Positions 9,901 to 18,500 of a DNA stretch of 40,955 nucleotides are shown one piece after another. A program made the translations under genes and the position numbers. The notes beneath the pieces were generated by a model. The model saw nothing but the letters and a program-made list of their open reading frames with translations, did not search any database and was not told the origin of the DNA. Origin of the DNA: Paenibacillus zanthoxyli JH29 (GTDB lineage: Bacteria > Bacillota > Bacilli > Paenibacillales > Paenibacillaceae); NCBI RefSeq assembly GCF_000520715.1, contig NZ_ASSD01000007.1, forward strand, positions 1 to 40,955, read 5' to 3'. Numbering within the stretch: position 1 is the stretch's first letter; every line of letters starts with the position of its first letter.

Positions 9901-10303
9901 TGCGGGATACAAGCCGCGATATGGCGGACACTACAGCCGGGTCTTCTGCACTTCGGATGTCCTCATCTAGAGAGAGATATGTAAAATTCAGCGGCCTCTG
10001 CCGCGGGATTGCCTGGGGCACTCCCTCTTCCACTACTATATTTACGCTCAGGATTTCATGTCTGTCCACGATAGCCCCGAGCGCTATGCGCACGCTTTCT
10101 ACATCCAGCTTGCCGGAGATTTTTACAGCCGTTCCATTGTTAAAGGCCGTGCTGCTCGGATTAAGTTGCTGTAGAAACCAGATTCCTCGCTGGGCATCCG
10201 ACAAGTCGAACGGTCCCTTCCGTCCAGAACCCGAAATGCGCTGACTGCCCGGAACTTGAATTCCCTTGTCCTTAAGCAGCTTCAGATAAAGCTCATCATT
10301 CAT
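6983..10303 (-). CDS. clbH: NRPS C-A-PCP, atypical A domain (C-terminal part of ClbH)
   Basis: NRPS module of 1106 residues; ATG at 10303 with AGGGGGCGGAGC upstream. C domain about 30-460 with HHIISDGWS near 165. A domain about 480-1000 with FTSGTTGAPKG, REDRQVQIRGYRIE and LNGK, so it looks catalytically competent. Its pocket is unusual: the Asp that normally binds the alpha-amine (GrsA D235) is Ser (VASSSFIGE), the YGPTE motif reads YGLSE, and the code by eye is SSGSLGGVCK. PCP follows with Ser in LGGHSLLL near 1026. E. coli ClbH is A-C-A-T, about 1600 residues; here the first A domain is a separate upstream gene (539 residues) and this protein equals the C-A-T remainder. ClbH's second A domain is reported to activate S-adenosylmethionine for the cyclopropane ring. 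The same substrate here is inference from position. Another non-standard acid is possible. Confidence 0.92.
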   Translation of the reverse strand: MNDELYLKLLKDKGIQVPGSQRISGSGRKGPFDLSDAQRGIWFLQQLNPSSTAFNNGTAVKISGKLDVESVRIALGAIVDRHEILSVNIVVEEGVPQAIPRQRPLNFTYLSLDEDIRSAEDPAVVSAISRLVSRSMRLDQDPLITFTLLRIRDEEHVLVIAMHHIISDGWSKSVLLEEFVQLYEAAVLNQPSRLKPLSLQYRDYVDWLQQESSTSKFKNNLQFWLDKLRGAPPLLNLPTDYSRGTEMSGRGGLDAFHLDEELYGQVQAFCRQEQVTIFTFLFTVYKTLLFRYSAAEDLLVGTPVAGRSRTELEGLIGMFVNSVVIRSRPRGDLSFKEYLRQVHQEVMQAFNDQQVPFDRIVEGLNPSREQSYHPIFQTMFQMDNIPVPQMKVQDIRLSVIPLDTGFAQNDLTVSCWEEGQQLKGTFEFSTDLFSRQTIRWWISSYIQLVRSVLTDPEDTLERHDLLDQQHYHLLVEEWNATESPELPLGYIDRIEQVVLNNPEHVAILEGETPISYERLDRMLRMIAQELLSRGNMSETPVVICLPSSAQYVAACLGISYAGGIVVPVDPTQPKERIHSMLRELGSYYIVSDRIHVHQVSLPEDMCIMVDLLGEEFLPAAVEFRKQLKDDSLAYIVFTSGTTGAPKGVMLEKRSIDNLVQSFVTSYRVYNADRVLPVTSVASSSFIGESLPILAAGGTLALPDRETLLQPALLNKYMDKHRITILSTVPSMLRRLNDEANPPSSLRLILSGGEHLLPTHVNQLKGITLVNGYGLSESGVCSTYSFFRPEEEFDAASSLGRPVANQQVYVLDSLLRPVPVGVRGQICISGRGLARGYLNRPELTQQKFTDHPFIPGEKLLLTGDYGSWTSGGELAFAGREDRQVQIRGYRIELDEVEKHLNASPDIAEAVVHPRADHEGSLQLVAYYTLRTPHALMAEQLSAWLDTRIPSYMKPSAYLELESIPWNLNGKLNTTALPDPAKAVSSQPSIYDKPVTETEKWIARVWGEVLHLNHIGVNDNFFDLGGHSLLLAKVLDRLSQQLDNHLTLISLFKYPTVRSLAAFLNEETEDPSAAIIQEKAEKQKSAFRRYRRASSAEAAVSTEIEGGR

Positions 10304-10318
10304 CCTAGCTCCGCCCCC

Positions 10319-11938
10319 TTAGCGCTGTACGGTTGTCACCTTCTGATTAGAGAAGAGCAAACTCCGGTCCGCCTTCCCGTTCGGCTTCAGCGGAATTTCG
10401 TCCACTCGGATTATACGTGTCGGAATGGCATATTCGGGCAGCTCGCGAGCTAGCTCGCTCTGCAGTGACTTTTGAAGCTCCGGTTCTGAGCCGCTCCCGC
10501 CTACAATGTAAGCCGTTAGAATTTGGTCACCAGAACCCGTTACATGAACCCCGACTACAGCATTCCGAACCTGATCACAGCTCATTAGACAGTTCTCAAT
10601 CTCTCCTAGCTCGATCCTTAAGCCGCGCAGCTTAACTTGATCGTCCTCCCTGCCGATATACACCACTTCCCCGCATTCATTCCAGTAAGCCAGATCTCCT
10701 GTTCGATACATGCGTTCGCCTGGCTCATACGGATTCAAAACAAACCGGGAGTGGGTTAACAAGGGGCTGTTCAAATAGCCCCGCGCGAGTCCAATACCGC
10801 TAACATATAGCTGACCGGTTTCCCCTATGGGAGTAAGCGAAAGATCCTCCCCTAAGATATAGAACCGGGTATTATCGATTGGCTTGCCAATAGGTACGGG
10901 CTGAACTCCTTGATCCCGCTTGCACAAGTAATACGAGACATCAATTGTGGCTTCTGTAGGGCCATATAGATTAATCAGCTTGACCTCGTGCCCAGGCGGA
11001 AAGATGGAATAAAAGCGTGATACCAGCTCAGCAGATAGCGCCTCACCGCTGCAGAAGACATAACGAAGGCTGCTCAGACGTTCAAGATCAAAATCGCCTT
11101 CGATATATTCCAGGAACAGGCGCAGCACGGAAGGAACGAAATGAATCACACTGATCCCATGCTGCTCAATCAGCTTGACGAACCGACGGGGATCGTTCTC
11201 TCTCCCGGAAGGGAGTAAAACGACGGATGCGCCAGTGAGAGTCCACCATACCAGTTCCCAAACCGAGACATCAAAGGTATAAACGGTCTTCTGGAACAAG
11301 ACATCATTGCTGCTAATCGGAAAAGCCCTCTGCATCCACTCAATCCGATTCACTAAGCTGCCGTGTTCCACCAGTACACCCTTGGGATCGCCTGTCGAGC
11401 CGGAAGTATAAATCAGGTAAGCAAGATCACTCTGCTGTGCTCTTGTATCCGGATTGGTGTCTGGATAGAGATCTAACCCGAGCGATTCCACCGTGATCGT
11501 ATCTACTCCCGGCAGCCCAGGAGCAGGCGTACTGGCTTCGTCTTTCAGGAGTACCAAGGCTGCCGAACTATCGGCCAGTATTTTCATAAGCCGGCTTGGA
11601 GGACAATTCGGATCAAGCGGCAGGTAGGCGGCCCCAGCTTTTAAGATTCCATAAATGCATACCAGCATGGTATACGAACGATTCATCATGACCGCCACAA
11701 TGCTGCCTGCCCCGATACCACGTTCCAGCAGCGTGTAAGCTAACTTATTGGCATCGCAGTTCAGGCTGCTGTAGGTGTACATCTCATTTCCTTCATAAAC
11801 GGCTGGCTGAGTTCCCGAAGTCTCGGCGGTATTTTCCAGCCACTTGACCACCGTTAGATCCGTAGAGTAATCGCAGGCTGTCTGATTGAACTCCTGAAGC
11901 CTTAGTAGCAGAGATCTTTCATCCTCCCAAGGATTCAT
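10319..11938 (-). CDS. clbH: stand-alone serine adenylation domain (N-terminal part of ClbH; ZmaJ-like)
   Basis: Free adenylation enzyme of 539 residues with no C domain and no PCP. I place the start at ATG 11938 (MNPWEDER...), which has GAGGGG about 6 bases upstream and overlaps the AT gene by 20 bases; in-frame ATGs at 11944 and 11953 are alternatives, and 12118 would add an AT-gene shadow. Core motifs: YTSGSTGDPKG, FDVSVWE (D223, W227), NLYGPTEATID, YRTGDL, GREDDQVKLRGLRIE, LKPNGK. The code by eye is DVWHFSLIDK, one conservative change from the serine code DVWHLSLIDK. With no carrier of its own it should load Ser in trans onto the small ACP at 14382-14639, the first step of aminomalonyl-ACP synthesis as in zwittermicin (ZmaJ) and colibactin (ClbH A1). 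The adjacent C-A-PCP gene indicates a split of an ancestral clbH, or the unfused ancestral state. Confidence 0.93.
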   Translation of the reverse strand: MNPWEDERSLLLRLQEFNQTACDYSTDLTVVKWLENTAETSGTQPAVYEGNEMYTYSSLNCDANKLAYTLLERGIGAGSIVAVMMNRSYTMLVCIYGILKAGAAYLPLDPNCPPSRLMKILADSSAALVLLKDEASTPAPGLPGVDTITVESLGLDLYPDTNPDTRAQQSDLAYLIYTSGSTGDPKGVLVEHGSLVNRIEWMQRAFPISSNDVLFQKTVYTFDVSVWELVWWTLTGASVVLLPSGRENDPRRFVKLIEQHGISVIHFVPSVLRLFLEYIEGDFDLERLSSLRYVFCSGEALSAELVSRFYSIFPPGHEVKLINLYGPTEATIDVSYYLCKRDQGVQPVPIGKPIDNTRFYILGEDLSLTPIGETGQLYVSGIGLARGYLNSPLLTHSRFVLNPYEPGERMYRTGDLAYWNECGEVVYIGREDDQVKLRGLRIELGEIENCLMSCDQVRNAVVGVHVTGSGDQILTAYIVGGSGSEPELQKSLQSELARELPEYAIPTRIIRVDEIPLKPNGKADRSLLFSNQKVTTVQR

Positions 11939-13220
11939 AGGCATCCCCCTCATCGTCAGGCATTCTCTCAAGAGATGGAGCGATTCCAGTCTTGCTGCGA
12001 ATTTGCTGCAGACGCATCTCCCTTTCTTCCATAGGTGTCCGTTTGTCCTCGAATACAGCTTGCAGCATGGCAAAAGCTTCATGAAGATGCCGATCAGTAA
12101 GCACCAGGCGATGGGCATCTACCTCCTGTTTGACCTGTTTCACCTGCTCGTACCTTTTCAGGGAGGGCAAAGCGGATCCAGGCAGAGGGTCATGATTCCG
12201 GGTCGTAACAGCATGAGTAAGGCACATGGCTAGAGCCTTTAGCCGCAGATCTTCTTCCTTCTTAACCGGCGTGGTCTCGATACTTCTCCAGCCGGTGATT
12301 TTCAACCGGTCGGCCTTCTCATCATGAGCATAGACCTGGAATGAGCCGGAGGATTCTTCGGTCAGCAATGTTTTTAAGACATTTTGCGGGCCCATCTCCA
12401 GGAATACATTTGTTCCCTGCTCTATGAGATAGCTAATGGACTTATGCCATAGGACGGGGCGGAACAGCTGCTGCGGCAGATATTCCAGAATCTCTTTCAT
12501 GGATTGATAGGGCCGACCCGTCACGTTAGAGAGAATTGGGCTGGCCGGCATGCTCCAGTGATATTTCTGCAATTCCTGGGCCATTTTCTCTGCCTGCGGC
12601 TTCATCAATACACAGTGATATGGTGCGCTGCCTATCAAATAAGTCACCTTCCCGCCTTCATCCGTGATAAGCTGTTCCAGCTCTTTCAGAACCTCATCCA
12701 TACCCGATACAGCGGCCTGGCGGGATGAATTCAGACACGCAACCCCAATCTCCCGACCGGGACCACTAAGCTTCCGGCATAACGCTTCAACTCTTATCGG
12801 ATCTACCTGATTCATAATGCTCATGCCGCCGCCGGTGCACTTCATAATCTCTTCAGCCAGCTGGGCTCTAAACTGAACTAGCTTCAATCCGTCTTCAAAG
12901 GATATGGCGCCCGCACAGATCAGTGCGGTGTACTCTCCAAGACTGTGTCCGGCCATATACGCCGGCTCTATCCCTGTCTTCTCCATATAGAAGCGATAAT
13001 GAGCTACGCTGGCGGTGCAAATCGCCGGGAGCATGTACCGAATCCGGTTTAATTTCACCGTACTTCCATGCATCATAACTTGGGAAAGCTCCATTCCCAG
13101 CACCTGATCCGCTTCGTCCAGCGTCCGCTTTACAATAGGTGTGGATTCATATAGGCTGCGCATCATGCCCTTATACTGGGAACCGGAACCGGGAAACAAC
13201 AGCGCCAGATTCATCGTCAT
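11919..13220 (-). CDS. clbG: discrete trans-acting acyltransferase for aminomalonyl-ACP (ClbG-like)
   Basis: Discrete AT of 433 residues. The start is ATG 13220 (MTMNLALLFPGSG), chosen over 13310 because GGAGGG sits 6 bases before it and the FabD-like fold begins there. Motifs: GSGSQ oxyanion region, GHSLG with Ser93, FRAQ with Arg118, and APYHC with His202. The usual substrate motif HAFH (malonyl) or YASH (methylmalonyl) is replaced by APYH, consistent with an unusual extender unit. Residues beyond about 310 form a charged, probably helical C-terminal extension that FabD lacks. E. coli ClbG is about 420 residues and lies at the same place; it moves aminomalonyl from its ACP to PKS modules whose own AT is dead. 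The KS-AT0-ACP protein at 36842-39586 is the visible candidate recipient. The 34-base gap before this gene is the longest inside the operon. Confidence 0.92.
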   Translation of the reverse strand: MTMNLALLFPGSGSQYKGMMRSLYESTPIVKRTLDEADQVLGMELSQVMMHGSTVKLNRIRYMLPAICTASVAHYRFYMEKTGIEPAYMAGHSLGEYTALICAGAISFEDGLKLVQFRAQLAEEIMKCTGGGMSIMNQVDPIRVEALCRKLSGPGREIGVACLNSSRQAAVSGMDEVLKELEQLITDEGGKVTYLIGSAPYHCVLMKPQAEKMAQELQKYHWSMPASPILSNVTGRPYQSMKEILEYLPQQLFRPVLWHKSISYLIEQGTNVFLEMGPQNVLKTLLTEESSGSFQVYAHDEKADRLKITGWRSIETTPVKKEEDLRLKALAMCLTHAVTTRNHDPLPGSALPSLKRYEQVKQVKQEVDAHRLVLTDRHLHEAFAMLQAVFEDKRTPMEEREMRLQQIRSKTGIAPSLERMPDDEGDAYESLGG

Positions 13221-13254
13221 AGAGATCCCTCCATTTGTTCGCTCGGCGAAATGA

Positions 13255-14382
13255 CTACAAGGAAAACGTCCTTGCAATCTGCAGCTCATGCATTTGCGAG
13301 GTCCCTTCAATAATCTCCATAATCTTGGCGTCCCGATAGAAGCGTTCTACAGGGTTGCCATGGATACAGCCGGATGCACCGTGAATTTGCAGCGCATGAT
13401 CCGCCGAGTGGACAGCAGTCTTAGACGCATGGTATTTAGCAACCAGCGTGTCGTTTATGGCAGCAGGGTCACCCTGCTCCCGCAGTCGGCCAGCAGCTGC
13501 ACAAAGCTCGCGGGCAGCTTTGATCTCGGTGATCATCTCGGACAGCATTTTCTGCACCAGCTGATGCTTACGCAGCGGCTCTCCAAATTGCGTCCGTTCA
13601 TTCGCATACATCAGGCTGTGCTCCAGGCAGGCTTGAGCTAATCCAACACTGCCGGATGCGGTAGTATAGCGGCCTTCATCCAGGGCATAGTTGGCTAAAT
13701 GCGTAAATCCATAACCGATCTTGCCTACCAGATGACTTGCCGGTACCTTGCAATTCTCAAAATTCAGCTCGGCGAGCATATTGCCCCGCAGCCCCATCAA
13801 TCCAGGCAAGGGAGTGATTTGAAGGCCTGGGGACTCTCTCTCAACCAGCACCGCAATTCCTCGGCCACCAAGGCGGGCGAATACGAGAAACAGATCAGCC
13901 ACCTGGCCAAGCGTGATGTATTTTTTGGTACCATTTAAAGTGATCTGATCGTTCTCTATAGTTGCCGTAGTTTCTAGCTTGGCGATATCACTCCCCACCT
14001 GCGGCTCGGTGATGGCGATGGCTGGAATGACATCCCCGGCTGCGATTCGGGGGAGCCATCTTTCCTTCAGCTCTTCACTTCCGAAGCGAGTCAGCGGTTT
14101 GCAGACCATGGCAAACACGGTACAAGCATTCTGAACCGATGCAAAGCCGCGGCTGAGCTCTTCATGCAGGGCGCCAAGCAAGGGGTAATCCGCTTCCGTC
14201 CCGCCGTACCTGCGGGGAATCGAAAGCCCGAAGAGCCCCGCTTCAGCCATCTCACGGAATACCTCCGGGAAGATGCGCTGTTCAAGATCCATTGCGGAAG
14301 CTCGAGGAACGACCTTCTCTGCAACAAATTGACGGACCTGTCCGATGGCAGTAGATTCGGGGGCAAGAGCTGTCTTATTCAT
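13255..14382 (-). CDS. clbF: acyl-CoA dehydrogenase-family flavoenzyme of aminomalonyl-ACP synthesis (ClbF-like)
   Basis: Acyl-CoA dehydrogenase family protein of 375 residues, a normal full length. The C-terminal signature IIEGTSQMHELQIAR holds the catalytic Glu (E359), and the segment around AITEPQVGSDIAKLET fits the FAD/substrate-binding region. The ATG at 14382 overlaps the TGA of the ACP gene (TGATG), so translation is probably coupled. In zwittermicin (ZmaI) and colibactin (ClbF) such enzymes do not desaturate CoA esters but take part in oxidising carrier-bound serine to aminomalonyl-ACP, together with a 3-hydroxyacyl-CoA dehydrogenase homologue. Placement between the ACP and AT genes is the clbE-F-G order. 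Confidence 0.94.
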   Translation of the reverse strand: MNKTALAPESTAIGQVRQFVAEKVVPRASAMDLEQRIFPEVFREMAEAGLFGLSIPRRYGGTEADYPLLGALHEELSRGFASVQNACTVFAMVCKPLTRFGSEELKERWLPRIAAGDVIPAIAITEPQVGSDIAKLETTATIENDQITLNGTKKYITLGQVADLFLVFARLGGRGIAVLVERESPGLQITPLPGLMGLRGNMLAELNFENCKVPASHLVGKIGYGFTHLANYALDEGRYTTASGSVGLAQACLEHSLMYANERTQFGEPLRKHQLVQKMLSEMITEIKAARELCAAAGRLREQGDPAAINDTLVAKYHASKTAVHSADHALQIHGASGCIHGNPVERFYRDAKIMEIIEGTSQMHELQIARTFSL

Positions 14383-14639
14383 CAGAGGGACACCCCGGAC
14401 TGTTGGTTGCGCTCAATGAGGGATACGATATCCCTAACGGTTCCGATTTGCTCCAAGTCCAGATCCTCATCATCAATTTCGATATGAAAATTTTTCTCGA
14501 TGAACATGATAAGCTGGATCATGAATAAGGAGTGAACTAAGCCCAGTTCCATAATGTTCTCATTCTCCCCCAGCTCCTTGCTGCGCATGGAACGTGTCAA
14601 AAATTCGGTCACCTTGTCTTTGATTTCATCGCGTGTCAT
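14382..14639 (-). CDS. clbE: discrete acyl carrier protein for aminomalonyl (ClbE-like)
   Basis: Small acidic acyl carrier protein of 85 residues. The phosphopantetheine Ser is S37 in ELGLVHSLFMIQL; the usual Asp before Ser is His, a departure also expected in carriers of this specialised type rather than fatty-acid ACPs. Two in-frame ATGs exist, 14645 and 14639. GAGGAGG ends about 3 bases before the first and about 9 before the second, so I prefer 14639. It should carry seryl, then oxidised, then aminomalonyl groups, loaded by the stand-alone Ser A domain and unloaded by the discrete AT. Its stop overlaps the start of the acyl-CoA dehydrogenase gene. Confidence 0.92.
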   Translation of the reverse strand: MTRDEIKDKVTEFLTRSMRSKELGENENIMELGLVHSLFMIQLIMFIEKNFHIEIDDEDLDLEQIGTVRDIVSLIERNQQSGVSL

Positions 14640-14658
14640 AACCATCAGCCTCCTCTTT

Positions 14659-15510
14659 TTAGATATAAGAATAGAAACCTTGCCCTGATTTCATGCCATG
14701 CAGCCCGGCATCCACCATTTTTTTGAGCAGCGGACAAGGACGGTACTTGCTATCGTTAAACCCGTCGTATAAGACTTCAAGGGATTTAAGAATCGTATCC
14801 AAGCCGATGAGATCAGCGGTTTGCAGCGGACCCATCTTATGCCCGAAGCACTGCTTAAACAGAACGTCAATCTCTTCTGCAGTGGCTACTTGCTCCTGCA
14901 GCATGAATACCGCTTCGTTCACAAAAATCATCATCGCCCGGTTCGTCACAAAACCAACGGAGTCGTTAACAACGACGCATTCCTTGCCAAGACTGTGAAG
15001 CACTTCCTTAGTAGAAGACAGTGTGTCTTCACTTGTGTGGTGACTGCGGATGACTTCAACCATGGATTTAAGCGGTACAGGATTCATGAAATGAATGCCC
15101 ACCACCCTATCGGGCCGCTGTACTAGGGAGCCCACCCTGGTAATGGAGATGGCTGACGTATTTACACCGAGAATGCAATCCGGCTCACAGATCAAGTTGA
15201 GCTTCTCATAGACCCCCCGCTTCATGTCCCAATTCTCGGTGATATTCTCTACAATGAACGAACATGGCTGTAAGGCATTTAAATCCGTTGTAAACTGGAT
15301 ACGGTCCAGCACAGCCTCTGCGCCTTCCTTAGGGGCTGATCCTGTCATCATCTTCTGAAAACGCAAGTCTCTGCGGATCTTCTCACGCGTTCGTTCCATC
15401 TGTTCTTCAGAACGGTCAACCACTATCGTCTTGTATCCTGCTTGGGCAAATACCTGGGCCACGCCGCTGCCCATCACTCCCGATCCTACTACTCCAGCAA
15501 TGTGAACCAT
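14659..15510 (-). CDS. clbD: 3-hydroxyacyl-CoA dehydrogenase-family enzyme of aminomalonyl-ACP synthesis (ClbD-like)
   Basis: NAD-dependent 3-hydroxyacyl-CoA dehydrogenase family, 283 residues. I use ATG 15510, with GGAGG 8 bases upstream, rather than an in-frame GTG at 15525 that overlaps the previous gene. The Rossmann motif GSGVMG spans residues 9-14; the catalytic His is H140 in GIHFMNPVP; NDSVGFVTNR follows in the linker to the C-terminal helical domain. In related pathways (ZmaG, ClbD) it oxidises the side-chain hydroxyl of carrier-bound serine to the aldehyde, which the flavoenzyme partner takes onward to aminomalonyl. It is the first gene of the four-gene extender-unit block and starts 4 bases after the ClbC-like gene ends. 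A stray fatty-acid enzyme is unlikely given this setting. Confidence 0.94.
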   Translation of the reverse strand: MVHIAGVVGSGVMGSGVAQVFAQAGYKTIVVDRSEEQMERTREKIRRDLRFQKMMTGSAPKEGAEAVLDRIQFTTDLNALQPCSFIVENITENWDMKRGVYEKLNLICEPDCILGVNTSAISITRVGSLVQRPDRVVGIHFMNPVPLKSMVEVIRSHHTSEDTLSSTKEVLHSLGKECVVVNDSVGFVTNRAMMIFVNEAVFMLQEQVATAEEIDVLFKQCFGHKMGPLQTADLIGLDTILKSLEVLYDGFNDSKYRPCPLLKKMVDAGLHGMKSGQGFYSYI

Positions 15511-15514
15511 CCTA

Positions 15515-18500
15515 TCATCCTCCACTATATTGGGATGTCATCTCTTCACAAACCAGCTTCTGATACTCTCTATAAGAGGCTGCAATCTCTTCAAGCACTC
15601 CCCTGCTTCCCCATTCTTTCTCAAGACCGTGAATTACTCCTCGGACTGTCGGTGTTTCCAGCAATGTACGGAGAGGCAAATCTATACGAAATACATCTTT
15701 GATCCGGGACAGAAGCCGTGTCAGTAATAGCGAATGGGCTCCCAGATCATAAAAATGGTCTTCAACTCCAACCGGATGAACGCCGAGCTGCTCTGAGGCC
15801 AGCTCACACAGTACCTTCTCAGCTTCTGTTCCTGGCTCTGCGTACGCTCCGAGCTGATAAGGCCGCTCTCGCAGTCCAGCAGGAATTGTTGAAGAATTGG
15901 GTTGATTCATATCTTCTCGGGTGGCACTTGGCTTAGCCTCTTTCATCCTGTCCTGAATGGGTATGGCAGAGATCACGGCACGGCTTAGACTGCCGCGCAG
16001 TCTCCACAGCTGCTTGTACACAGATAGCGCTTCTTCCTGAGTAACCCCTGTAACCGGATAAGCTCCTGTGCGGATAAAATCCCGACTAACCGATGTCCAG
16101 CATACTGGCAAATTTAATTGGCTGTCGGCGGCGGCATCATACATGCTGGCACATGCAGCCAGTTCGCATAATCCATGTCCTCCCGTAACTGAGGCAAGTG
16201 AAGATAGAATCCAACCAAAGCCAAGTGTAGCCCCGGATGCGGAGAGAGCCGTATTTAAATGTTTAAAGGCTGTCATGTTCCAATTGACGGGCTCCTCTAT
16301 CCTCGATAATTCTTCCAAGGTTCTGATTTCCATAGAGCTTGAGATCGGTTCATAAATAATTCCGTCAATACGGCCTGTAATTCGCGCCGCTTCCGCAACA
16401 ACTTGTTCGATCTCCTGCAGGCTGTCCCCTCTGGAACGAAGAATGACGGTATCCGTTCTTGTTTCGAGGAACAACTCTATGCTGAAATCCCCTGATGCAG
16501 AAAGATATAGGATGACCTGTTTGACCTGGGCCTGCGCTTCCCATTCTTCCTTCGGCACTTCCTCATGAGGAATTGGCTCGAAGTACTGAACCAGCCGGTT
16601 CATCCCCCGGTAGGCAACGACAGCTTGTTCGCCAGGTGACGCGGTTTCTTGCACTAAAATATCCTTCAGCCGATTTCCTGAGTCACCTTGACAATCCACG
16701 AGCTTGATCTGGAGCTGAGCATACTCATGCGGGACTGTAAGCAGTGGACCCATCAAGGCTCGTCGGACAGGTTCAGCCGCTGCCGAGCCATAAATGTCCA
16801 CAATGCCGGTTGCAGCTACGATAAGCTGAGGCTCTTCCCCAAGAACCTGATCAGACAGAGCAGCTAAGAGATGAATCAAAGTCTTATAGCCGCGCTCCAG
16901 CACAGAATAAGGTGGATCTAGGGTCGCGTTTTCATGAGTTGCTGCCTCCAGACACCAGCCATGAAGGATGTGATCAATACGAACTCCGGCAAGTCCCAGG
17001 TCTTCGAGCAGCATATGAAATGGCTTTGGAGCACATGGATTTACCGTATAAGTCATTTCCTCGTCGCGGGCGTACTCTTTACCGGGCTGGACGGTAATGC
17101 ACCGATGCCCGATACTAAGCAGGTAATTGGTCAGAGGCTGCAGATTACCTTTGTCTTGCAGAATGAGCCAGGTACCTTGCTCACGCGGCTTGACAAGAGG
17201 CAGCGGCTGCGGTTTCCACACAGGCTGGTACAGCAATGGCCTGACGGTTTCCCTCTTCTGCAGCATTTGGAGCTCCTTCGGTCGGGAAGGCAGTATATAA
17301 GTCTGTCGGTCAAAAACGTACAGGGGCAGCGGAATCCGCTGGCGCCGGCCTCCTGAACTCAGCGCCTCCCAAGTCACAGGTATCCCTTGGCTCCATAAGC
17401 AGGCAAGGCTCTCCAAGAAAGATTGCAGCTCTCTCTCCGAACGGGAACCGAACGAAGACAGGACGGTCCGGCTGGCTGAGGCTTGAGCTTCGACCAAGCC
17501 GCAGAGCGTCTTGCCAGGACCTACTTCAAGCAGCATGTTGTGCTCATCTGCCAGACAATTCGCTGCAATCGTGCTGAAATGAACAGTGCCCCGCAGCTGA
17601 TCCGCCCAGTACTCCGGATTTACAGCCATGTCTTCACGAATCAATTCCCCGGTCAGGCAGGAATAGAATGAGATCCGTGGTGGAGACAGCTTCTTCTTGC
17701 GCAGCACTTCGGTGAACGGCTTCAGAATGTCATCCATCTTGGAGGAGTGAAAGGCATGTGAAGTGTTCAAGCGACGATGAAAAACTCCTTGCCGGCTCCA
17801 TTCCGCCATCCTGACGGAAAGTTCAGCCTCTTCTCCTGAAAACACACAAAGTTCAGGGCTGTTCACTGCCGCAAGTGATACGGCTTCGCTAGTGTAGAGG
17901 GCAGCATCTGAGGCAGGCACCGCGGCAGCGACCATACTTCCTCCGGAAGTGGACTGCATCAATCGTCCCCGAGCTACCACAATCTCCAAGGCATCATCCA
18001 GAGAGAACACATCGGCAAGAGCTGCAGCCACATATTCTCCAATGCTATGTCCTGCCATAAGAACAGGCTTAATCCCCAAACTGATCCAGACTTGGGCGAG
18101 AGCATACTCAAGTGCGAACAGCGCTGGCTGGGCAAGCCAGGTCTGATTCAGCTCGGATAGATCTACGCCTGCTTGACCGGCTCCTTCGTCCGAGTGACAG
18201 AGATATATCCTGATGTCAGACCTAAGCATCGGAGCAAGCTTCTCTGCCAGATGATCCAGCTCACGGCGGAATACAGCATTGTTTCGGTACAGTTCAGCCC
18301 CCATTCCCGGATACTGCGAGCCTTGCCCTGTAAACATGAATACCACCTGGCTGGCGCCCAGCGACTCCCTAGACTTGGCATGGGCCGCTGCTTTGGCTAA
18401 ACGCTTTAAGGATTGAGCTGCTTCTTCCTTGCGTTCAGCTATACACACGGCACGGAAGTTGAACTGCCCCCTTCCCACCTGAAGCGTGTAAGCCGCATCT

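Noticed and set aside
11939-12118. Upstream ATG extending the Ser A domain by 60 residues
   Set aside because: The extra residues are an out-of-frame reading of the AT gene's 3' end; ATG 11938 has a good ribosome binding site.
13221-13310. Upstream ATG extending the discrete AT by 30 residues
   Set aside because: It overlaps the dehydrogenase gene and the AT fold begins at 13220, which has GGAGGG upstream.
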